64,000 nucleotides of DNA from Luxibacter massiliensis (GTDB taxonomy: Bacteria > Bacillota > Clostridia > Lachnospirales > Lachnospiraceae). This document shows positions 44,829 through 53,706 of this stretch, in pieces. Made by a program: the position numbers and the translations under genes. The notes under the pieces were generated by a model. It saw only the letters and a program-made list of their open reading frames with translations. It searched no databases and had not been told where the DNA came from. The stretch lies in contig NZ_UWOE01000001.1 of the NCBI RefSeq assembly GCF_900604355.1, positions 2,542,001 to 2,606,000 of the forward strand. The letters run 5' to 3'. Each line of letters starts with the position of its first letter. The stretch's first letter is position 1.

Positions 44829-46544
44829 ATGGATATTTTTATGGATTCTAATATATGTAAAGAACGGATTTTATCAGAAGATTATCGGGACTTCATTGTC
44901 TCTGACACAAGGCCATTTACACTCAATGGCATTTCAGACGATCAGCTATGTGAACAATATGCAGACTACGGATACCGCTGTATTTATATTTCAAAAGTTA
45001 TGGCCGACCCTGTCAGCCTGAACCGGTTTTATTACAGTTCTATCCCCAGATGCTATTCTCTCCTGAGTATGGAATCACTGAATCAGGCTGGGATTCTGCC
45101 CATACAGAACTATCCTACTCTGCAGCTCAAGGGAAAAAACGTGATGATCGGATTTATTGACACAGGTATTGACTACGAGAACTCTATTTTTCGGAACATT
45201 GACGGCACTACACGAATTGCAGGTATCTGGGATCAGACCATTCAATCCGGGGAACCGCCCCAGGGGTTCTCCTACGGGAGTGAGTATACGATGGATATGC
45301 TGAATGATGCACTGAAGCTTGAAAATCCGGCTGCGCTCATCCCCACCCAGGATGATATCGGGCACGGTACTTTCCTGGCCAGCATAGCAGCAGGAAGTGG
45401 AGTGCCAGAAGAAGACTTCCTTGGGGCCGCCCCAGAATCAACCCTGGCAGTTGTACGCCTTAAGCAGGCAAAGCAATATCTCAGGGACTATTATTACATT
45501 CCAAATTCCGTCCCCTGTTACCAGGAAACAGACATTCTCCTTGGACTTTGTTACCTCAATGAACTGGCTGCCCAACATAATTTGCCTCTTGTTATATGCA
45601 TGGCCCTGGGGACAAATATGGGGGGCCATACCGGCATGCTGCCCCTTCCTACAGTACTGGAGCGCTACAGCACTGCTGCCAACCGCATTCCCGTAATAGG
45701 TGTGGGCAATGAGGCAGATCAGAGACATCACTACTCCCATGAAATCAACACGTCTTCCAGCACGGATACAGTGGAAGTCAGGGTGGGGGAAAATATAGAT
45801 GGTTTTACTATGGAGCTGTGGGCAGATATTCCAAATATCCTTTCCCTGTCTATTATTTCTCCATCAGGTGAAACCACCTCCAGAATCCCAATAAATTCTG
45901 ATACGGAATCCGTATTTAACTTTATATTTGAAAAAACTAAAGTCACCGTCAACTACCGTTTTATTGTGGAGCGCAGCACTTCAGAATTGGTTTTCTTCCG
46001 CTTCAGTGACCCGGCTCCGGGAATATGGAAACTAGTCATCGAACCCATCCGCGTCATCAGCGGCCTGTACCATATCTGGCTGCCCCAGACCGAATTTTTG
46101 GACGGGGAAGTTTACTTTCTGAACTCTAATCCCTACTACACACTGATGAATCCCTCTAACACAAAAAGTACGATTGTAGTTTCCTACTATGATGGAAGCA
46201 ATAACGGCATTGCCCTAAGTTCGGGGAGGGGTTATACGCGGGATGAACAGATTAACCCTGATATAACCGCTCCTGGCATCCAAGTCAAAGGGGCCTTGCC
46301 AGGAGGCCGGTTTGCCATACGCTCAGGCTCCAGTATCTCCGCTGGTATTACATCAGGCGCAGCAGCCCTTCTCATGGAATGGGTAATCTACCAGCTGGGA
46401 ACCCCCGGCATAGATGCATATCAGATTAAAAGCCTGTTTATTCTGGGAGCTGTCCGCCCTCCATCTATGACTTTCCCAAACAGAGAATGGGGATACGGGC
46501 AGCTAAACTTGTATAACACCTTCGAAGAATCCAGAAATTTCTGA
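44829..46544 (+). CDS. S8 family subtilisin-like peptidase, Csp-like
   Basis: The 571-residue protease has the catalytic Asp in FIDTGID (about residue 111), His in GHGTFLAS (about 178) and Ser in SGSSISAG (about 501). A long insert of some 200 residues between His and Ser, with beta-rich sequence, and the absence of a signal peptide resemble the clostridial Csp germination proteases and related S8 proteins. No sporulation gene is adjacent. The start lacks a clear ribosome site; MDIF at 44829 or the ATG at 44841 could be used. Confidence 0.9.
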   Translation: MDIFMDSNICKERILSEDYRDFIVSDTRPFTLNGISDDQLCEQYADYGYRCIYISKVMADPVSLNRFYYSSIPRCYSLLSMESLNQAGILPIQNYPTLQLKGKNVMIGFIDTGIDYENSIFRNIDGTTRIAGIWDQTIQSGEPPQGFSYGSEYTMDMLNDALKLENPAALIPTQDDIGHGTFLASIAAGSGVPEEDFLGAAPESTLAVVRLKQAKQYLRDYYYIPNSVPCYQETDILLGLCYLNELAAQHNLPLVICMALGTNMGGHTGMLPLPTVLERYSTAANRIPVIGVGNEADQRHHYSHEINTSSSTDTVEVRVGENIDGFTMELWADIPNILSLSIISPSGETTSRIPINSDTESVFNFIFEKTKVTVNYRFIVERSTSELVFFRFSDPAPGIWKLVIEPIRVISGLYHIWLPQTEFLDGEVYFLNSNPYYTLMNPSNTKSTIVVSYYDGSNNGIALSSGRGYTRDEQINPDITAPGIQVKGALPGGRFAIRSGSSISAGITSGAAALLMEWVIYQLGTPGIDAYQIKSLFILGAVRPPSMTFPNREWGYGQLNLYNTFEESRNF

Positions 46545-46574
46545 AGCACTTTAAACCTGGGAAACCAGCCTGCG

Positions 46575-47846
46575 TCAGCGCCCTTCCCCCCGTATTTCAT
46601 TTGCATTCTCGTAATAACTTGTAACCCTCTCGCCCTCAGGCACTAACTGCTCTGCAGTTGCTGCGGTTCCCTGTTTAAACACCAATTTCAGCATGACAGG
46701 GGTGATAATTGTGGTCATTACTACGACAATAATGACAGGGCCTAAGAAAGCTGAACTAAGCAGTCCCAGGGCAGCCCCTTTACTTGCCACGATCAGCGCC
46801 ACCTCACCCCTGGAGATCATTCCCACGCCGATACGTTTAGCCTGATAGTTTTGATATTTACACAGCTTTGCTCCAACTCCGCACCCCACCACTTTCGTCA
46901 GAATAGCTACAATAGTCAGAACCACGGAAAACCAAATAATGGCTGAGGACATTTCAGGCAATACAACTTTCAGGCCAATACTGGCAAAAAATACTGGCGA
47001 CAAAAGCAAATATGAAATAGTGTCAAATTTGCTTTGCAAATAAGTAGAACGTCTGACATTAGAAATAATTAATCCGGCTATAAAGGCACCTGTGATATCC
47101 GCCACACCAAATACTACTTCTGCGATATAAGACATCAGCAGGCAGAAAACAAATGCGATAATTGTGTGGCGGTGCAGTTCCTTTTTTGCTGTGTCCACCC
47201 AGTTTTTATACAATCTGTAAAACAAAAACCCGACCACCCCTGCAAATGCAAAGAAGCCTAAGATTTTGAGCATGACGGTCCCTATCTTGACTGACGAATC
47301 CGCCATACTGGTCACAATTGTTAAGGCAATAATCCCAAGAATATCATCTATAATAGCAGCCCCAAGTATTGCATTCCCTGAACGCGTTTTCAGCTTCCCC
47401 AATTCTTTAAGTGTCTCCACCGTGATACTCACAGATGTGGCCGTCAAAATAACACCGATAAAAATATTCTGCAGAAACACGCTGGCGCCGGCATCTGAGG
47501 CAATCATATCCGGCCTGTTAAAAAAGTATGCCGCCCCATATCCCCCGGCAAGAGGCACAATCACGCCACAAAGTGCAATCACAAAAGATGCCTTACCACT
47601 GGCCTTCAGCTCCTTAATATCTGTCTCCATGCCTGCGCAGAACATCAGGACTATAACACCAATCTCTGCCACTTCATGTAAGAATGAAGTCTCGCTGAGA
47701 ATCCCCGCCCCTGCCGGGCCCAGAATTAACCCTGCTAAAAGTGCCCCCACCACCTGGGGCATCTGTACTTTCTTTGTCAAGAGTCCCAGCACCTTTGTAG
47801 ATAGTAAAATGATTGCCAAATCCAATAAATAACTATAACTGTCCAT
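46575..47846 (-). CDS. Cation:proton antiporter (CPA2/Kef type, membrane domain only)
   Basis: The 423-residue protein has 11-13 hydrophobic segments, the CPA2 pair of Asp in AAIIDDILGI and the CAGMETDIKELK signature. It lacks the cytosolic TrkA-N/RCK domain of KefB/C, so it is probably a sodium or potassium:proton exchanger without nucleotide gating. It lies 31 bases after the convergent subtilase gene. A perfect 8-bp palindrome (47938-47957) lies upstream. Confidence 0.92.
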   Translation of the reverse strand: MDSYSYLLDLAIILLSTKVLGLLTKKVQMPQVVGALLAGLILGPAGAGILSETSFLHEVAEIGVIVLMFCAGMETDIKELKASGKASFVIALCGVIVPLAGGYGAAYFFNRPDMIASDAGASVFLQNIFIGVILTATSVSITVETLKELGKLKTRSGNAILGAAIIDDILGIIALTIVTSMADSSVKIGTVMLKILGFFAFAGVVGFLFYRLYKNWVDTAKKELHRHTIIAFVFCLLMSYIAEVVFGVADITGAFIAGLIISNVRRSTYLQSKFDTISYLLLSPVFFASIGLKVVLPEMSSAIIWFSVVLTIVAILTKVVGCGVGAKLCKYQNYQAKRIGVGMISRGEVALIVASKGAALGLLSSAFLGPVIIVVVMTTIITPVMLKLVFKQGTAATAEQLVPEGERVTSYYENANEIRGEGR

Positions 47847-47937
47847 ATCCGTCCCGCTCCTCTTTCCTTAGTCTGGCTATTCAAACAATTATCAGAATAC
47901 ACCTACCTACTAAAATTTACAAGCATTTCACTCTATT

Positions 47938-47957
47938 TTTGACAAAATCTTGTCAAA
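47938..47957. promoter_or_regulatory. Perfect 8-bp palindrome upstream of the antiporter gene
   Basis: TTTGACAA and TTGTCAAA flank AATC. On the minus strand it contains TTGACA and TTGTCA, which could be -35 elements, but no good -10 follows at the right spacing. It could be an operator for the antiporter gene starting at 47846. Confidence 0.4.
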
Positions 47958-48013
47958 GAAAAAGACTGCCGGAAAGAAGAGGCCATCAATAAGTAAGAAA
48001 GAATTCCGCAACA

Positions 48014-48136
48014 GCAGGATTCTCCGCCTGCGGCGGGTTCCATGAGCGATATAATCCCACTCTGCCAGTGCAATCCAGCACGGAGTGCTTTATAATTACC
48101 CAGGAAATTCTGTTGGATTTCCTGGGTAATTATAAA
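48014..48136. repeat. Dispersed repeat family B, copy 2
   Basis: This 123-bp copy matches 9531-9660 in order and orientation. Its terminal inverted repeat, ATAATTACCCAGGAAAT and ATTTCCTGGGTAATTAT, is perfect over 17 bp. One A-T pair of copy 1 is C-G here, a compensated change. It lies directly after the ClpX-type gene terminator, as copy 1 lies after the pyruvate:ferredoxin oxidoreductase terminator. Confidence 0.85.
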
Positions 48137-48170
48137 GCAGCAGTCCGGCCTTTACAAGCCTAACTGCTGC
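48134..48170 (-). terminator. Terminator of the ClpX-type gene
   Basis: GCAGCAGT (48137-48144) and ACTGCTGC (48163-48170) pair, with a further inner GGC/GCC pairing; on the minus strand TTTATAATT follows. It lies eight bases after the stop codon and shares its T-tract with repeat copy B2. Confidence 0.8.
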
Positions 48171-48177
48171 CATATTA

Positions 48178-49647
48178 TCAGGACGGCAGGCGCGGTACCT
48201 CCTGGCCTCTCAGCTCAATGAGGGGGCCGCCTGTCCCTTCAATATATTCTCTTGTTATTGTCACTTGTCCAATGCCGTCATCTTTGGGAATTTCATACAT
48301 AATATCCAGCATAAACTCTTCAATAATTGCACGGAGCGCCCTGGCTCCAGTATCTTTCTTCATTGCCTTTTCCGCAATGGCCTCCAATGCCCCGCCGTCA
48401 AATTCCAAGTTGACCTCATCTAAGGCCAGCAGCTTTTTGTACTGCTTTAGGATTGCATTTCTTGGCTCTTTCAGAATCTTCACCAGCATGTCCTTATCAA
48501 GTCCCTGTAAGGTAAAGATAATCGGCAGCCGTCCAATGAATTCCGGTATCATGCCAAAAGTCCTGAGATCCTCCACTGTTACCTGGGATAAGATTTCTTT
48601 ATCATTCTGATACTTATCCTTTAGCTCTGAATTAAAACCCATAGAGGTCTTTTTAGAAAGCCTTTCCTTTATTATCTCCTCCAGGTCAGGGAACGCCCCT
48701 CCGCATATAAACAATATGTTCTTTGTATTAACAGTAGTCAGGGGTACCATGGCATTCTTACTGTTCGCCCCTACAGGCACTTCCACCTCGCTGCCCTCCA
48801 GCAGCTTTAAAAGGCCCTGCTGCACGGATTCACCGCTCACATCTCTCTGGCTGGAGTTCTTCTTCTTGGCAATCTTATCGATTTCATCTATAAAGATAAT
48901 TCCCTGCTCGGCTCTCTCCACATCATTGTCTGCCGCAGCCAGCAGTTTAGAAACCACACTTTCAATATCATCTCCTATGTAGCCTGCCTCTGTTAAGGAG
49001 GTCGCATCTGTAATGGCAAGGGGTACATCCAACAATCTAGCCAACGTCTTGACCAAATATGTTTTACCGCTTCCTGTGGGCCCTATCATAAGCATATTGG
49101 ATTTCTCAATCTCAATATCATCCATTGTATCTGTGGCCACTCTTTTATAATGGTTATACACGGCTACTGACATGGCCTTCTTAGCATATTCCTGTCCCAC
49201 CACATATTCATCCAGCCTGGCTTTTATTTTATGGGGTGCAGGTATATCTTTAATATCCAGCTTATGGAACTCTTTTGGCTTCTCTTTTTTCTTTTTAATT
49301 TTCTGGCTTTTAGGAGCCATATTTTCTAAATCCGCCATATTCAGGAACTGGACTCCAGGCATATTCATAAGCCTGCTGTAATCTATAGATCCATTGGTCA
49401 TTGCGTCAAAACTCTTCTGCATACAGTCTGAACATACTGTGATGTTGTTCGGCAGGTCTATCATCTTGCCTGCGGTACTCTCCGGGCGGTGGCAGATCAG
49501 GCAATATTTTTCATATCCATCCTCATCCTTACCCTCCTCCACGGCAGCGGGAGTATTCTTCTGTTCCTTAGGCTGGCCCTCTTCGTGCTTTTGCTCATCT
49601 TCTGTAGTATTTAATTCATCTATTATAATAAAATCTTTATCCGACAT
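48178..49647 (-). CDS. clpX: ClpX-type AAA+ unfoldase, diverged
   Basis: The 489-residue protein has a C-x2-C...C-x2-C zinc domain (CLIC, CSDC), the ATPase Walker A GPTGSGKTYLV, pore loop GYIGDD, Walker B IIFIDEID and the ClpP-contact loop, here SMGFN instead of the usual IGF. An acidic extension of about 48 residues precedes the zinc domain, and the total is longer than typical ClpX (about 420). No clpP or tig is adjacent. The ATG at 49647 has GGGAGAG upstream, preferred over the longer open frame. It could be the main ClpX or a second paralogue. Confidence 0.88.
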   Translation of the reverse strand: MSDKDFIIIDELNTTEDEQKHEEGQPKEQKNTPAAVEEGKDEDGYEKYCLICHRPESTAGKMIDLPNNITVCSDCMQKSFDAMTNGSIDYSRLMNMPGVQFLNMADLENMAPKSQKIKKKKEKPKEFHKLDIKDIPAPHKIKARLDEYVVGQEYAKKAMSVAVYNHYKRVATDTMDDIEIEKSNMLMIGPTGSGKTYLVKTLARLLDVPLAITDATSLTEAGYIGDDIESVVSKLLAAADNDVERAEQGIIFIDEIDKIAKKKNSSQRDVSGESVQQGLLKLLEGSEVEVPVGANSKNAMVPLTTVNTKNILFICGGAFPDLEEIIKERLSKKTSMGFNSELKDKYQNDKEILSQVTVEDLRTFGMIPEFIGRLPIIFTLQGLDKDMLVKILKEPRNAILKQYKKLLALDEVNLEFDGGALEAIAEKAMKKDTGARALRAIIEEFMLDIMYEIPKDDGIGQVTITREYIEGTGGPLIELRGQEVPRLPS

Positions 49648-49680
49648 AACTCTCCCTTCTTTCGCTACATTGCTTATTTC

Positions 49681-49709
49681 ATTATAGCGCAGTTTTTTTC
49701 TATATACAA
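49681..49709 (-). promoter_or_regulatory. Promoter of the ClpX-type gene
   Basis: Minus strand: -35 TTGTAT (49704-49709), 17-bp spacer, -10 TATAAT (49681-49686), about 35 bases before the ATG at 49647. Confidence 0.6.
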
Positions 49710-49789
49710 ATGAACTTTTTCTAAAGCGCCTGCCCTCTTCCAGCCGGGCCAGGCCCATTTATGCCCCATCTGCAGCCTGCCATATAAGC

Positions 49790-49818
49790 GGCGGCAGACA
49801 GCAGGCTAGTCTGCCGCC
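49790..49818 (-). terminator. Hairpin overlapping the ligA stop codon
   Basis: GGCGGCAGAC (49790-49799) and GTCTGCCGCC (49809-49818) form a perfect 10-bp stem around a 9-base loop that contains the ligA stop codon. The T-tract after it is poor (GCTTATAT), so termination is likely but not certain. Confidence 0.6.
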
Positions 49819-51776
49819 TTGCCCTTTAACATCTCCAGAAAATCCTGTTCGGAAATAATTGGCACACCAAGTTCAGCTGCTTTTTTATTTTTAGAAGACT
49901 TTGAATGTATATCATTATTAATCAAATAGTTTGTTTTCGAAGTGACCGTTCCCGTCACTTTGCCTCCGTTTTCCTCGATTACCGCCTTGACTTCATTCCG
50001 GTTGGCATAATGCTCTACACTGCCTGTGATCACAAAATTCATATTCTCAAGGATCCCCCCTTCTCCGGATATTTCCTCCTTAGGGATGTGGACCTCCTGT
50101 AAAAGCCTAGTGAATATCTCCCGGTGGTTTTCATCAGAAAAGTAATCCGTGAATGTCCCTGCAATCACTCCGCCCACCCCTGAGATTTCGCTCAGCTCCT
50201 CAACAGTTACATCGAAAAAGCGCTCTGGGGCATAATCCAGCGCCTTACATATGACCTTTGCATTGGCTAGTCCTATATTTGCTATCCCAAGACTGTATAC
50301 AAGCTTGGGAAGTGTTGTATTCCTGGCATTTTCTATACTGTTCAAAAGATTCTCATAAGATTTTTCCCCAAACCCTTCCATGTCCTTAATCTCTTCTCCA
50401 TAGCGCTCCAGGTGAAAAATATCTGTAAAATCTTTGACAAAACCTCTGACTATAAACTTTTCCAAAGTGGCCTCTGAAAGTCCCTCAATATTCATGGCAT
50501 CCCTGCTGACAAACAGCGCAAAAGATTTTAGCTGTTTCGCCTGGCACTGGGGATTTGTACAGTATAATGTTTTTGTATCATTTTCCATGGAAATCTTTGT
50601 CCTTCCCCCGCACACAGGACATTCCGTGGGAATGTCCTTCACTCCGCTGCGTGTCAAGTTTTCCGCTATCTGAGGAATAATCATATTGGCCTTGTAGACC
50701 TGGATTTGATCTCCCACCCCCAGCTCCAGATCTTCCATGATGCTGATATTATGGACGCTTGCACGGCTGACTGTTGTGCCTTCCAGATCCACGGGTTCAA
50801 AAATAGCCACCGGATTAATCAGGCCGGTACGTGAAGGACTCCATTCAATTTCCAAAAGCCTGGTTTCTTTAATTTCATCTGCCCATTTAAATGCAAATGA
50901 GTCTCTGGGAAATTTTGATGTAGCCCCAAGAGACTGGCCATAGGCAATATCATCATAGGTAAGCACTAACCCGTCGGAAGGGAAGTCATTGTCTGCAATT
51001 TTCTGTTCGAACTGTATCACCTCATCTTCTACAGTTTCCGCAGTAACAAGCCTGTGCTCAACCACCTCAAAACCCTGTCTCTCCAGCCAGCCAAGCTGTT
51101 CATATCTGGAGTTAGAAAATCCCTCCCCTTCTGCACTTACCAGAGTAAATGCAAAAAACCGGACATTTCTTTGGGCTGTGATTTCATTGTTTAACTGCCG
51201 CACAGAGCCGCTGCAGAGGTTTCTCGGATTTTTATAACGGGCATCCACGTCCTCTATCTCTGCATTTATCTTTTCAAAATCTTTATATCCTATCACCGCT
51301 TCCCCACGGAGTACCAATTCTCCCCTATAAGGAATATGGAGGGGAAGGTTCTTAAATACTTTTGCATTGTTGGTAATCACCTCCCCTATTTCGCCGTTTC
51401 CCCTAGTGACAGCCTTCTCAAGCTGTCCTCCCTGGTAGGTCAGTACAATCGTCAGGCCGTCCAGCTTCCAGGAGATGACAGCCTTTTGGGCGCCAAGAAA
51501 CTCTTTCAGCTGTGACACTTCCTTCGTTTTATCCAGAGAGAGCATGGGGCGTTCATGTCTCTCCTTGGGGAGTTCACTTAGCACTTCATATCCCACATTA
51601 ACGGTAGGACTGGAGGCAAGAGTTGTTCCCAATTCCTGTTCCAGTCCCAAAAGTTCATCATATAATTTATCATACTCAAAATTACTCATGATTTCGTGGT
51701 CTTCCTGCTCATAAGCACGCCGTGCCCGGTTCAGAATCTCTACCAGATTCTGCATCCTTTTCTTCTTATCTGCCAT
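49806..51776 (-). CDS. ligA: NAD-dependent DNA ligase
   Basis: LigA joins nicks in replication and repair using NAD. The 656-residue protein has the N-terminal NMN-binding domain, adenylation motif with Lys104 in SWKLDGLT, an OB fold (VGDQIQVYKANMIIPQI), a four-Cys zinc site (CPVCGG, CTNPQC), helix-hairpin-helix repeats and a C-terminal BRCT domain (about 580-655). All domains are present. It starts 22 bases after rluF ends. Confidence 0.95.
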   Translation of the reverse strand: MADKKKRMQNLVEILNRARRAYEQEDHEIMSNFEYDKLYDELLGLEQELGTTLASSPTVNVGYEVLSELPKERHERPMLSLDKTKEVSQLKEFLGAQKAVISWKLDGLTIVLTYQGGQLEKAVTRGNGEIGEVITNNAKVFKNLPLHIPYRGELVLRGEAVIGYKDFEKINAEIEDVDARYKNPRNLCSGSVRQLNNEITAQRNVRFFAFTLVSAEGEGFSNSRYEQLGWLERQGFEVVEHRLVTAETVEDEVIQFEQKIADNDFPSDGLVLTYDDIAYGQSLGATSKFPRDSFAFKWADEIKETRLLEIEWSPSRTGLINPVAIFEPVDLEGTTVSRASVHNISIMEDLELGVGDQIQVYKANMIIPQIAENLTRSGVKDIPTECPVCGGRTKISMENDTKTLYCTNPQCQAKQLKSFALFVSRDAMNIEGLSEATLEKFIVRGFVKDFTDIFHLERYGEEIKDMEGFGEKSYENLLNSIENARNTTLPKLVYSLGIANIGLANAKVICKALDYAPERFFDVTVEELSEISGVGGVIAGTFTDYFSDENHREIFTRLLQEVHIPKEEISGEGGILENMNFVITGSVEHYANRNEVKAVIEENGGKVTGTVTSKTNYLINNDIHSKSSKNKKAAELGVPIISEQDFLEMLKGKAAD

Positions 51777-51798
51777 ATATATTTATACTCTCCTGTCA

Positions 51799-52545
51799 TT
51801 AATTAGATGAATCTTTAATCTGCCCATACAGGCAGTCCAGCTCAGCATCTGTAAGCTTACGGTACTCACCTTCTCTTAGCTTTCCCAATTTAATATTCAT
51901 AATTCGGATCCTCACCAGATCTTTTACATGATATCCCAGGACTTCACACATTCTGCGTATCTGCCTGTTCAGTCCCTGAGTCAGGATAATAGAAAATGTA
52001 TATTTTCCCATCTGCCGGACCTGGCATGGCCTTGTCACCGTATCCAATATAGGGACGCCTGCTGCCATTTGTTCCAGAAAACGCCCTGTCACTTCCTTGT
52101 CCACTGTCACCTTATATTCTTTTTCATGCTTGTTGGCTGCACGCATTATTTTATTAATGATATCTCCATTATTGGTCATCAGCAAGAGGCCCCTGGAGTC
52201 CTTATCCAGCCTGCCTACATAAGTAATCCTTACGGGATAGTCTAAAAAACGCACAATACTATTTCTCTCCCTGGGTTCCTCTGTGCATACAATACCTGCT
52301 GGTTTATTTACTGCCAGTACAACCATCTCGTCACCCCGGGACACCACTTTCCTGCCAACTTTCACTGTCTGCCCTGGATATATGCGCATCCCCATCTCAG
52401 CCGGCTTTCCTTCCACTGTAACAGTGCCGCTCTGAATCAGGCGGTCTGCCTCCCTCCTGGAACAAATACCCGCTTCGCTTAAATACTTATTCAGCCTGAC
52501 CGGCCCATTTTTATGCTCAAATTGAGTTTTAATCTGATTGCCCAC
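51799..52545 (-). CDS. rluF: Pseudouridine synthase RluF-type (23S rRNA)
   Basis: The 248-residue enzyme has an N-terminal S4 RNA-binding domain (VRLNKYLSEAGICSRREADR) and a catalytic domain with the Asp in GRLDKDSRGLL and GLNRQIRRMCEVLGY, which fit RluF. The only start in frame is a GTG at 52545, inside the end of the DHHW gene (17-base overlap), since a TAA lies upstream. It is therefore coupled to the O-acylation genes. Confidence 0.88.
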   Translation of the reverse strand: MGNQIKTQFEHKNGPVRLNKYLSEAGICSRREADRLIQSGTVTVEGKPAEMGMRIYPGQTVKVGRKVVSRGDEMVVLAVNKPAGIVCTEEPRERNSIVRFLDYPVRITYVGRLDKDSRGLLLMTNNGDIINKIMRAANKHEKEYKVTVDKEVTGRFLEQMAAGVPILDTVTRPCQVRQMGKYTFSIILTQGLNRQIRRMCEVLGYHVKDLVRIRIMNIKLGKLREGEYRKLTDAELDCLYGQIKDSSN

Positions 52546-53698
52546 TCTCCAACACTCCGCTTATATTATTATCTCTAAAAAATGTATTGCCGCTGTAAAG
52601 AATTAAAACATCCGTTATCTGGTATGTTTCCATGACATCCTCTATATTTCCACTGTAGTATCTTGGGTCCACCATGACAATCTCACGGAAATATGGTGTC
52701 AGAAATGGAACGAAGCAATTCGCATAGGAATCCTTTAATACCAGCAGATGCTTTTGTCCGGCGGACATTGTTTTTATATCAATGAGAGATGTATTCCCTC
52801 CCAAAAATACTGCATATTTATCTCTCGTCTTTAGTTTGTCCCTGTCATAGAGGGTTGTAGTTTTCACTTGTTCATCCACATAATTTACAACAACATCATT
52901 ATCTGCCTCAGAGGGGACATATATCTCGATCTCCTCCTTTACATTCAGCCGGCATCCGCTCTTTGCAGCCAGAGTACCATTAAACCCTTCCGTCACTGGA
53001 TAAGAAGCATAACTGCTGGCAAGGTCGGCAGTAATGCCCAGAGTTCCGGCAGCCTCCTCCAGCATGTAAAAGGCGCCAAGGGTCGTCCAGTGATTATCCG
53101 TAAGATAATATATTTTTTCGTCCTTATGTTTCTCCAGCGCCCCTACGGCATCCACCCACTGTACAGAATCCCCCAGCTTTTTTTTCACATATCCAATATT
53201 AGCATTCTGGTCTGCCACTGTGGCAAGGGAAGGCAGCTGACCGCTCAGTATATTTGCCGCATCTGGCACAAGGATCATATTCACTGGCACATCCTCATAC
53301 TTGTCAGAAAATTTTTGAATAGCATCCAGATTATTCTTCAGGCTTTCTTCATCAGGGACTACAATATCCTCCAAAAGCTGCCTGCCTTTTCCTATAAAGA
53401 CGCCATTCTCCTCCTGGCTGCCTCCCAGGCGGTTTAAAGCTACCTTCACACGCCTCAGGAAGTTCCGTCCAATAAATTGGTCTGCCTGATAATTCTCATA
53501 CTCCTCCATATACCCCCCGGACAACAAGCCGCCTATACTTATTTCAGGTTTCTGCGTCAGCATACGGTTTTCTTCCTCTGATATAGACTTAACTGGAGTC
53601 AGAAAATTACCTACTATAAATAAAAGCAGAAAGATAATAAAGAGTTTGCCTATTAATCCTTCTGCGCCTCTTCTCTTTTTTCTCCTGTTTCTTCTCAT
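52529..53698 (-). CDS. DHHW family protein, AlgX/AlgJ-like sugar O-acetyl handling protein
   Basis: The 389-residue protein has a basic N-terminus and one membrane anchor (KLFIIFLLLFIVGNFL), then an extracellular SGNH-like domain. The DHHW-type motif appears as LTDNHWTTLGAFY near residue 200 and the candidate nucleophile Ser in VLKDSYANCFVPFL. In alginate and related systems such proteins take acetyl groups from an MBOAT membrane partner. It starts eight bases after the MBOAT gene ends. Confidence 0.88.
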   Translation of the reverse strand: MRRNRRKKRRGAEGLIGKLFIIFLLLFIVGNFLTPVKSISEEENRMLTQKPEISIGGLLSGGYMEEYENYQADQFIGRNFLRRVKVALNRLGGSQEENGVFIGKGRQLLEDIVVPDEESLKNNLDAIQKFSDKYEDVPVNMILVPDAANILSGQLPSLATVADQNANIGYVKKKLGDSVQWVDAVGALEKHKDEKIYYLTDNHWTTLGAFYMLEEAAGTLGITADLASSYASYPVTEGFNGTLAAKSGCRLNVKEEIEIYVPSEADNDVVVNYVDEQVKTTTLYDRDKLKTRDKYAVFLGGNTSLIDIKTMSAGQKHLLVLKDSYANCFVPFLTPYFREIVMVDPRYYSGNIEDVMETYQITDVLILYSGNTFFRDNNISGVLESGQSD

Positions 53699-53706
53699 TT
53701 TCCCAC

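Noticed and set aside
47917..47945. Promoter TTGTCA-17-TTGTAA for the antiporter gene
   Set aside because: The -10 match is too weak; only the palindrome is reported.
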